From Goniomonas avonlea (Eukaryota; Cryptophyceae; Goniomonadida; Goniomonadaceae), in NCBI GenBank assembly GCA_003573635.1, contig QUTJ01031332.1:1-10940 (forward strand): a stretch of DNA of 10,940 bases. The letters run 5' to 3'. Shown here in pieces: positions 1-7,039 of the stretch (its first letter is position 1; every line of letters starts with the position of its first letter). Under the pieces are notes generated by a model. The model was not told the origin of the DNA. It did no database searches and saw only the letters and a program-made list of their open reading frames with translations. The translations under genes were made by a program, and so were the position numbers.

Positions 1-187
1 GAGAGGGAGGGTGTGTGTGTGAGAGAGAAGGGCGGTGGTGGTGGGCACTTTGCAAAGGATAGTACCTAACCACAGTCGGGCTGCCGGCAGCGTAACGTGA
101 TAAGGCAGCAGCACTCCCTTGGGCCGCCGTGTGCCTGCGTCGCAAAGCTTGGGAATTTCGTCGCGGTGCTTGGCCTCGTGCAATCTC
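1..187. other. Left edge, no gene assigned
   Basis: A short (GT)/(GA) tract lies at 9-28. On the minus strand 61-180 is open in one frame (text including AKHRDEIPKL), but it has no clear splice acceptor and no convincing family similarity. It could be part of the channel gene's 3' region or intron, or chance. Confidence 0.4.
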
Positions 188-339
188 AACTATCTCGCGA
201 GCATCTCTCGCGTATCTCAATGATCTCGCGAGTATCTCCCACGTCTCTCAATGATCCTCGCGAGTCTCACGTATCTCAATTATCTCGTGAGTATCTCTCA
301 CGTATCTCAATTATCTCGCGAGGATCGCTCACGTATATG
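188..339. repeat. 31-bp tandem repeat, 5 copies
   Basis: Five head-to-tail units: 188-218, 219-249, 250-277 (3 bp shorter), 278-308 and 309-339. Each begins aa(c/t)(t/g)atc and holds the palindrome ctcgcgag or a one-base variant, followed by a weaker second half ctc(a/g)cgtatctc. Copies differ by only a few bases. No gaps suggesting spacers occur between units. Confidence 0.95.
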
Positions 340-589
340 TGAGTGAGCGTGCGGGTGGTGAGGGGACAGGGTGGGTAATATGTGAGCGTGCAGGGTGTGA
401 ACGGGCGTGGCAAGTGAGAGTAGTGCGGGAGGGAAGAGGAGGAGGAGGAGGGAAGTGGAGGAGGGGGAGCGAACAGCGATCCGCGATGGGCCCACGCATC
501 TGCATTCCAGTGCCAACAAAAATGGATTGTCTTCTGCATTCCAGTGCCAACACAGGAAACAAAAAAAACACAGCGAGCGGGCAGCTTAC
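340..589. other. Intergenic or intronic, no gene recognised
   Basis: Purine-rich on the plus strand (G/A at 420-475), with loose gtgagcgtgc repeats at 340-400 and a 34-bp-period duplication at 499-552. Long open frames cross it on both strands, but their predicted proteins are low-complexity Pro/Arg/His text typical of non-coding GC-rich DNA. Confidence 0.5.
499..552. repeat. 20-bp direct repeat, period 34
   Basis: The string tctgcattccagtgccaaca occurs at 499-518 and again at 533-552, separated by 14 bp. On the minus strand each copy reads as a possible splice acceptor (ggaatgcag), one preceded by a T-run at about 559-568. Confidence 0.95.
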
Positions 590-659
590 GACCACAGTGT
601 GTCAGCTCCAGCACCAGCAGCCGAAGCACCAGCCGCCGCCTCTGCCGCCTCTGCCGCAG
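590..659 (-). CDS. Candidate exon 15 of the channel gene (Ala-rich)
   Basis: On the minus strand an acceptor (gtgcttgcag, ending at 660) is followed by two bases plus 22 codons reading AAEAAEAAAGASAAGAGADTLW, then two bases before a strong donor (gtaagc at 589). The two leading bases complete the codon left open by candidate exon 14, giving Ala. A GC-rich trinucleotide repeat could give such a frame by chance and there is no family motif, so this is tentative. The next exon, which should carry the conserved C-terminal domain, was not found between 1 and 589. Confidence 0.25.
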
Positions 660-1233
660 CTGCAAGCACGGCGTTGGTCGTGGGCATGCGTGTGTGTGGC
701 CGCAATGCGGGTGTGTGCGTGTGTGTCTGTTGCTACTTGGTTGCAACAGAAGGTTGTCATGGAAGATAGAGTGACACTACCCAGATTGCATATAGACGCG
801 TGGCTTGCGTCAGACTTTGGGAAAGTTTGGATTTGGGTTTGCTTGCGTTTTGTCGCCCACCGCCCCTTCCTTCACCCTTCTTCCTGTTGGCCCCGCTTCC
901 CCTTCAGGGGTCTGTCCCTCTAAGTTATCATTTCTGTTATCGAATATTGCGAAAGTACGGTCGTACACTGCGGTGCGTTCACCGCCACCGTTTGTGGACC
1001 CGTGTCTCACCACCACGAGATGGTGTCTGTGTGTGTGCGCGGGGGGGGGCGGGGGAGGGGGGGGTCTTTCGTGTGGTCGTGTGATCGTGTGTGTATGTGC
1101 TCATGTGTGTATGTGGGCGTGTGTGCATGTGTTGCGTGTGTGTGTGTGCGTGCGTGCTTGTGTGTCTGTTCATGTGCTCTCTCTCTCTGTGTGTGTGTGT
1201 GTGCGCGCGCGCGTGTTCATCACGTGTGCGTAC
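660..1233. other. Gene-free stretch, possibly intron 14 of the channel gene
   Basis: No recognisable coding sequence. It holds CT/GT-rich DNA, a G9 run at 1041-1049 followed by more G-tracts to 1067, and the GT-rich tract at 1083-1212. One minus-strand frame is open between about 810 and 1016 without known motifs. If the two candidate exons are real, this is a 574-bp phase-1 intron. Confidence 0.4.
1083..1212. repeat. GT-rich microsatellite-like tract
   Basis: Imperfect (GT)n with interspersed C and A, ending in a gtgtgtgtgtgtgcgcgcgcgcgtg block at about 1188-1214 and a (CT)n patch at 1178-1187. Alternating purine-pyrimidine sequence of this kind can form Z-DNA. Confidence 0.9.
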
Positions 1234-1324
1234 CACTGGCAGCGGCCGCAGCTACACTGGTGGGCGAGTAGACCGGGCACGCGCTGCTTGCTGAGGCAGA
1301 GGCCTTGCCGTTCTCCCTCGACAC
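1234..1324 (-). CDS. Candidate exon 14 of the channel gene (Ser/Ala-rich linker)
   Basis: Reading from 1324 down there are 30 open codons beginning VSRENGKASASASS, preceded by an acceptor (gcgtgcacag) and followed by a donor (gtacgc) after one extra base. Exon 13 ends in phase 0 and this block starts in phase 0, so it joins in frame to ...LLVRDIQ across a 321-bp intron. In plant relatives a poorly conserved linker follows RDIQ, which would tolerate such sequence. No family motif is present, so the call rests only on splice signals, phase and open frame. Confidence 0.33.
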
Positions 1325-1337
1325 CTGTGCACGCGGT

Positions 1338-1645
1338 TCAACCGACGACACCTCAACGCCGCGAAGGAGTCGGAAGGAAGGGACACTAACCCAGCCGAGG
1401 AGTATAAGGAAGGGGCACTAACAGCCCAGCCGACGAAGGAAGGGACACTAACAGCACGGCCGACGAGTGGAAGGAAGTGACTCTAACAGCAGGGCTGTGC
1501 AAACAGCGGACGAGTGGAAGGAAGGGACACCCGCAGCAGGACTGTGCAAACAGCAGCAGGACTGTGCAAACAACCGACGACACCTCAGTGAACGAGTCGG
1601 AAGGAGGGGACACAGCAGCAGGACTGTGCAAACAACCGCCGATAC
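1338..1645 (-). repeat. Array of degenerate copies of the exon 13 splice donor region
   Basis: Read on the gene's sense strand, the donor of exon 13 (attcag/gtatcggcggttg, 1651-1633) is echoed at about 1588-1568 and about 1360-1341 by gag/gtgtcgtcggttg. Between these lie further partial units built from tgtttgcacagtcctgctg, cccttccttccactcgtc and gctgttagtgtc. The array sits immediately inside the intron after exon 13. Units drift in length, as expected for an old minisatellite. Confidence 0.8.
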
Positions 1646-4199
1646 CTGAATGTCGCGAACGAGCAGCAGCGTGGCGAGGGACCGCGAGTCTGCGCTCTGC
1701 ATGTCGCAGGCCTCGTCCGCGAGGATCAGGACAGAGTGGAAGGTCTCGAGGGGCAGGACATCCAGGTCCCGGCGCAAGGTCGGGTTGCTGCGCGCCCCGT
1801 CAGCCGCTGTGTGCGGGCACACACAAGCGCAGGCAACACGCGCAGTGCGAGGCAGCGCACGGGAAGTCGGCCACCTCTCCTGATGCGGAGAGCGAGCGAG
1901 CGAGAGTGAGCACGGCATCGCACACCCTTTCAGAAATCATAGAGAGAGAGAGAGAGAGAGCACGGCAGCTCGGCGCACCCTTCCAGATGGATCGGAGTCA
2001 GATTTTTCAGTCCACTAAGGCCTTGCCTGCCTCCTTCCTCGACCTTTTCTTCTCGCTCGGACACAGGAACCTGCGACACGGCTTGTTAGACCCCCTTACT
2101 CAAAATCTCTCTTCCTCTCAATCATCCATTGCCTCTCCTTCTGCGTCTTGTCTCGACGCACACCGGCATATGCCTACGATGACTGAACCGCGAAGCGGCC
2201 ACATAATCCACCGGAGCACCTGGGGCAGAGGAGAGAGGATTGCCTCTCCCCCTATCTCGACATCATTGCCACCAGGAGCTCTGTCCCCCTCGGTCCTTCC
2301 CCTCCCATTCCCTTTCCCTCCTCTCGCGATCATCTCTTTCTGTGCGGGTCGAAAACAGGCCACATCCCTCCCTCCCTGCTCTGACCCTCTCCCTCCCTTC
2401 TCTCCCTCCCTCCCTCCTTTTCTCTCTTGCTCTCCCTCCCTTCTTTCAGCCTCCCCTTCTCCCCCCCTCCCCCCCCCTCTCTCCACGACATTCTTCACCC
2501 GAGCGAGAGGGCAAAGTTGTGCTGCTGCAGAGTGTGCAAGTAAGAAATAACAAAGAAAGAGGGCGAGGAAAAGGAAGCAACCTACCGGAGCCAGGATCCA
2601 CAGCGAGCTGCCCGGGGCAACGCTTGCATCGAGTTCCGTGATCATGTCGCCCATGTCGCGCCGCCACCCGCAGAACAACATTCGCTCGGGCCCCGGCGGG
2701 GGCAGAGGGTCAACAGGCAGGGTGGGCTCGTCCAGATCAGGCGCGTCGGCGGGTTCGTAACTGTGGGAGTGTCACACAACGAGCGACACAGACGGGCAGG
2801 GAGGAGAGGAACGGGGACGAGGGCGGGGGGGGAAGCGCGCGAGAGAAGCGAGAGAGAAAGAGAGAGAGAGGAGAGCACGAGAGAGGGAGGAGGGGGGGGG
2901 AGAGAGACCATCGTGGCCTACCTATCGTCGTCCTCGGCGAGCACCAGGAGTTCGTCACCCCACTCATACACCATGTCGTCCGGAGGGTTGAGGACAACCT
3001 CACGCCCTCTTGGTCGAATGCCGAGAGGCACCGCGTCAGGGAACATAAACGATATGGTCCCGAAGGTCTTGCCGAATAGGTCTGGCCACTCCTGGGGATT
3101 GGTGTTGACATCGTTTCGGGACTGCAGAGAATCCGTGTGCATGTGGGGAGCAGATAAGAGGGGGGGCGGGCGAGAGCGAGAGCGAGAGGGCATGGGAGAG
3201 GGAAAGGGGGAAAGGAAATGGGAGAGGGTATTGGCGAGGAGAGGGAGAGGGTGAAGGCGAGGGCGAGGAAAGGAGAGGCAAGGACGAGGGCGGTAGAGAC
3301 GCGAGCAAGCACCCTTACCTTGAGGTAAAACTCTGAGCCAGAGAAGCCGAGCAAGCCTTCAAGGACTTGGGCAAGGCCAGGCTGCCTCGCGCACTGTATC
3401 ATGAGACGGCCTGCGCAGTGGTTGAGGGAGGAGGGAGGGGGCGGGAAGGAGTGGGGAGACGAGAGGGGACATAGAGGAGGGTGAGAAGCGGGGGGAGGGA
3501 GAGGGAGTGGAAGGGATTTCAGAATACGAGAGTACACACAGGCACACACGGCCTACCGATAATGTCATGCGAGACCATGATTTCGACGTCCTCGCCGCCG
3601 ACGAGGTAGACCAGCTCCTTGTTGTCCACGTCGCACATCTCCACTACAACGTGCCCCGCCTGGGCGGAGTGTCAACGACGTCGGCACTCTCAGGTTGTTG
3701 CCTGCTTTCTCTCACACGCAGCACCCTGTGTCTGCCAAACAGTCTCGCTGTCCGCTTGAAATTCTGAGTGTGTGTGTGAGAGAGAGCGAGAACACACTCG
3801 CCGCTGAGAGTTGGTGTGAACCCCTCGCCCTCCCTCCCGACTTCGCCCTCCCTACCTCACCCCTCGTCCTCCCTCCTGCCTCACCCCTCGCCGTCTCTCC
3901 CTCCCTGCCTCCCCTTCGCTCGGAGGGGCAAAGTGGAAGAGGAGGGAGGCGGCAGCCTACAGCCTCGTTCGACCCGATTACTGTTCCGCCGTCATGCACC
4001 ACTTGCCCCCCCCCCCCCNCCCCCCAGCTTAGAAATTACCTTATCGCCAAGGCCAGTCACCGATAACACAACTCGCACAACTCGAGCGTCGGCTTCGTCT
4101 GCGTCAGCCCCCGGCTCGCTCAGAATAACTATTGACCGGGCGGTGGTCGCGGACACCTGTGAGTGAGGTTGGCTCTGCGCATAGGACGGAGAGGGGGGG

Positions 4200-4267
<68 letters not shown>

Positions 4268-6812
4268 GAGAGAGAGCGAGAGTTAAGGGCACGCTCCTCG
4301 CCTCGAGATAGAGTGGGTGAGTGTGGGTGAGAGAGTGGGTGAGTCGAAGAGTGAGACCAACCTTGCGCAAGTCTGTCTGGGATATCGGCGATCCACTGCG
4401 CACAATGACACGAGACCCCAGGGTGTCAATCGTTTTAATCTTTTCCTCCATCTCCCCCTGTTGACACAGCGTGAGGAGCAGAAGCAGGATGGCCCTGCGG
4501 GTGTTGGGACAGCAGCCGGGGCAGTGCCTGGGGGGAGGGGGAGGGGCTGAGAGGGTGGGGACAGCAGCCGGGGCAGTGCCTGGAGAGAGACGGGTGGGGA
4601 ACCGATAACGGCTCGCCTGAGAGACAAAATGGGGCAAGTTTGTACATTTCGAGGCCTGTGCCAGGCCCAGTTCGAACAAATGGAACGTACCTTATCCTGT
4701 TCCGCCAACAGAACAATTGGCTTTCCGCCATCACTCGAGTTTGCATCGGCAATTTCCTGCAGGACAGCATGAGGTCGGGATGTGAGGTAAGTATGTAATT
4801 CATTGAATTATTGCCCGTTCATGCACTCACCCACGTGTTCGTGTGCCTAGTTGGGATGGAGTGGAAACGCGCCCCCTCCGCCCTCGCTCCCCCCTCGTCC
4901 CTCACGGACACACACGGGCACAAAGATAACAGACACCGACATGGACACGGATCCGGAATGTGATTTCCAGGAGAGCACGCGAGGTCAGTGTTTTCGTTGC
5001 CTATGCATCGTTGCCCGTGCACAGCAAGTTACTCGAGAATAATCGTGGGAACTAAGGTCGCTAGTTCGAAGTTGATTTCTGAGAAACCCAACAGCGTGGT
5101 GGAGGCCCCGTCTCCTCGAACCCGGATCAGTCAAACTTGTGATTTCTCTGGATATAACTGTGCCAGATCCGCGGAGCCAAATAAAACTTGGGGGCTGGTC
5201 TGAGCGCCGACACAATAACCGGAGACGGGAACCTCTCGCCTCGCCCGGCTGTACCACCATCGTCGGCTGCTGCAACGCACCTTGATAACAGACAGTGTCT
5301 TATCACTGAACCCAAGTATAAGCGTGTGTCCAGACTCGATCACTCTGCTCCGGCCCTTCTTAAGCGAGTCCACCTGGGCACATAATGTGAGGGAGGGGTC
5401 ACAGCCGTAAGCAGACGCAAGTCACTGTCAACCCTAGCCGAGCGCTTGGGCCGGGGCGTTGCCTCAAACAACGATCCAGCCCAACTGTGTGTGTGTGCGT
5501 GTGTGTGGTCACATGTGTGTGTGAGAGAGTGGGGGGGGGGGGGTGAGCGAAAGATGAGAATGTGAGAGAAGGGAACAGCGAGGGAAGGACGTGTGTGAGG
5601 GGGGGTAGAGGGTCTGCAACGGGGAACATCACCTTCTCACTGATGCTCTCAGTCACAATGCCAATCACAAGGGCGAATACGAGCATCCCGCCAATAGTAA
5701 TGAAAAAGGCAACAGCGCGACCCGTCGCGGACTCTTGGGCGGCGTGAGTGCCAGAGGATGCCACGTAGGTCCACGACATCCACAGGGCCGTTCCGAACGG
5801 TATTCCTTCGTCTTTCATCGCAAGCCATATTGCCCAGCCCTGGCGTGGAAGGGTTAACGCTGAGGTGCAAGCGATCGGACTTACGCCGGTGACGATCAAC
5901 ACAAAGGTGAGGCCCAGCAGCACGCATGGCTTCGCGGCCGCGCTAGACGAAAAATAGTAGTCCACTCTGTGTGCAAACAGCTCGGACCAAGTGAAAGAAC
6001 TGTTCACACGGTCACCCTGAAAAAGAGCAGTCAGTTTGGTTCAGCAGATGTGGCGAGTGCCACCTGCGACTTCATCTTGGCTCGCTCTTTCAAAAATTCT
6101 CGCGCAAAGAGGAAGATCAATACGGCATAAACGAGGACTGCAAATACTGGCGAGAACCAGTTCGGGGAGTGGATCGCGACAGGCTCCGGAGTGTCCCCTG
6201 GCTGCACTTTCCCGACCTCACTGAGAGCGTGCCTGTGGGCACTGTCAGACACAAATCGACGTTCAGTCAAGGGACGCACCGCAAGTTTCGATTTTCGTCC
6301 AACAGGCGGAGGTTCATTTCGACAAGCTCAGTCAGGTCATTGGCAACCTTGAGGTTGTACAGCTGTACCAAGATGGCGTGCACCAGGAACGTGCACAAGA
6401 AGGTCACCAAAGCGACAGCAACAGTGGGACGCTTCTCTGTGATATATTCAATCCCCCGTTCTTGCATCATGGTGAAGTGATGGAGGTAGAGATCCATTAA
6501 TCCAGGGAGGCGTTTTATGACTGCGCGAACTTGCTGCGGAACTGAAGCCTTTGCAAGCTCCCCAGCCAAGTGGAATGAGTTCCGAACGGCAGTGCGTGCG
6601 CTCTCGCCAGATGCAGGGGTCTTTGGCTGTCTCGGCGATTGAAAAGGCCTCGCCTTGGGCTGGGCATCTGGCGCAGGACTGGCGTCACTCTGTGGCGTCA
6701 AAGGCGAGGCTTCACCCAGCGCTCCAGCCTCCAGAGTAACACCAGCAGCGCCTCTGCGTTTGCGTTGATAGGGTATCCCGGTGGCTGGAGAACCCATTGG
6801 AGAATCCGACAT
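1646..6812 (-). CDS. CASTOR/POLLUX-like ion channel, 13 exons resolved, 3' end not reached
   Basis: Exons (high to low): 6812-6280, 6232-6064, 6016-5633, 5373-5281, 4756-4691, 4457-4362, 4156-4040, 3659-3557, 3410-3319, 3121-2922, 2760-2586, 2070-1979, 1787-1646. All junctions are GT...AG and the phases agree, giving about 754 residues. Residues 1-80 are Pro/Ser/Ala-rich with a basic RKRR at 17-20. Membrane segments lie near 130-152, 204-221, 263-286 and 335-358. The pore loop is 311-326 (ALWMSWTYVASSGTHA). The cytosolic RCK-type region starts at 363 (VDSLKKGRSRVIE, then HTLILGFSDK) and carries family blocks VIVRSGSP, VVVEMCDVDN, GRLMIQCARQPGLAQ, LLVLAEDDD, LFCGWRRDM, LPLETF and DSRSLATLLLVRDIQ. 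Plant members are cation channels of the nuclear envelope with a gating ring; location here is inferred. The start ATG (6812) faces the shared promoter. About 200 residues of the usual C-terminus are missing, so the gene probably continues leftwards. Intron 1 has an alternative acceptor (6221) that drops four residues. Family is certain; CASTOR versus POLLUX orthology is not. Confidence 0.93.
1941..1960. repeat. (AG)10 microsatellite in intron 12
   Basis: Perfect dinucleotide repeat in the 191-bp intron 12 of the channel gene (1978-1788), seen as CT in the transcript and close to the donor side. Confidence 0.95.
2369..2480. repeat. Pyrimidine tract in intron 11 (purine in the transcript)
   Basis: Long run of ccctccct units and C-runs on the plus strand within the 515-bp intron 11 (2585-2071). 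The transcript of the channel gene is therefore G/A-rich here. Open frames that cross it on both strands are composition artefacts. Confidence 0.9.
2828..2908. repeat. Purine tract in intron 10
   Basis: Almost pure G/A on the plus strand inside the 161-bp intron 10 (2921-2761), hence a C/T tract in the transcript beginning just inside the donor. Confidence 0.9.
3158..3297. repeat. Purine tract in intron 9
   Basis: G/A-rich units (gagagcgag, gggagagg) fill most of the 197-bp intron 9 (3318-3122), giving a polypyrimidine-rich transcript. Confidence 0.9.
3422..3512. repeat. Purine tract in intron 8
   Basis: G/A-rich sequence (gggaggagggaggggg type) occupies most of the 146-bp, phase-1 intron 8 (3556-3411). 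Confidence 0.88.
3826..3920. repeat. Pyrimidine tract in intron 7
   Basis: Loose repeats of (c)ctcgccctccctcc on the plus strand in the 380-bp intron 7 (4039-3660). Orientation is opposite to introns 8-10, so the transcript is purine-rich here. Confidence 0.85.
4006..4025. repeat. C-run with an unresolved base (N at 4019)
   Basis: Twenty positions, all C except one N at 4019. In the channel transcript it is a G-run starting about 14 nt after the intron 7 donor. Its length is likely uncertain in the assembly. Confidence 0.97.
4202..4256. repeat. (GA)27 microsatellite in intron 6
   Basis: Perfect dinucleotide repeat preceded by a G-run (4192-4201) in the 205-bp intron 6 (4361-4157). In the transcript it becomes (CT)27 followed by a C-run about 35 nt before the acceptor, forming an unusually long polypyrimidine tract. 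Confidence 0.97.
4506..4583. repeat. 26-bp direct repeat in intron 5, period 52
   Basis: The block beginning gggacagcagccggggcag and ending tgcctgg occurs at 4506-4531 and 4558-4583. Both copies lie inside the 233-bp intron 5 (4690-4458). Confidence 0.95.
4757..5280 (-). other. Intron 4 of the channel gene (524 bp)
   Basis: The longest certain intron. Donor gtgcgt after AAG, acceptor gctgtcctgcag, phase 0. Unlike the other long introns it is of mixed composition with little simple repeat, and several frames remain open for 60-95 codons. None shows a recognisable domain, and the flanking exons join perfectly without it (LSVIK/EIADANSSDGGK). Confidence 0.85.
5486..5543. repeat. (GT)n tract followed by G13, in intron 3
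   Basis: Imperfect GT repeats at 5486-5522, then a run of 13 G at 5531-5543, in the 259-bp intron 3 (5632-5374). The transcript carries the complementary C-run and CA repeats. Confidence 0.93.
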
Positions 6813-7039
6813 GTGACCTCCTCCTCCGCTGGCCAGCGAGTCTCTGCAGACTCTGCTCGCCCTGACGGTAGAAGGCCGCTAACTTCGCGGGTCATTTGTG
6901 CCCTATCTTAGCCCTAATGAACCCCCAACGGACCCAACCAGTGTTTTAATAATGTTTTAATTGTACATGCGGATATCTGTTCACCTCGCTCAGAACACAA
7001 GGAAGCACAGAGTGCCGGAGCACTCCAAGAGCAGCGGCA
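6813..7039. promoter_or_regulatory. Shared divergent promoter and 5' UTRs
   Basis: This 227-bp stretch separates the start codons of the channel gene (minus) and the phosphatase gene (plus), so both promoters and 5' untranslated regions must lie here unless an upstream non-coding exon exists. The most AT-rich patch is 6941-6966, holding two copies of gttttaat (6943-6950, 6954-6961) and TATA-like strings on both strands. No other known element is evident. Confidence 0.7.

Noticed and set aside
61-180. Minus-strand open frame (AKHRDEIPKL...) as a C-terminal channel exon
   Set aside because: A weak resemblance to the family's R-x-R-x-E-I stretch is not backed by a splice acceptor or by the following family residues.
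188-339. CRISPR-like array
   Set aside because: Units are contiguous with no unique spacers, no cas genes are nearby, and the context is eukaryotic.
339-1389. Overlapping 90-194-codon open frames on both strands (for example 339-923 and 805-1389 plus)
   Set aside because: Low-complexity Pro/Cys/Val/His text produced by GT, CT and GC-rich repeats; no domain and no consistent splicing.
2005-2035. Apparent one-base frameshift in exon 12 of the channel gene
   Set aside because: It came from a slip when reverse-complementing 2021-2030. On recheck the exon is open throughout (EEGGRQGLSGLKNL) and splices correctly.
2118-2681. 187-codon minus-strand frame
   Set aside because: Its first part is exon 11 and the rest is read-through into purine-rich intron 11; the correct donor is at 2585.
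5040-5140. tRNA-like gggttcgagg in intron 4 (minus strand)
   Set aside because: No 5+5 T-stem pairing and no cloverleaf can be drawn around it.
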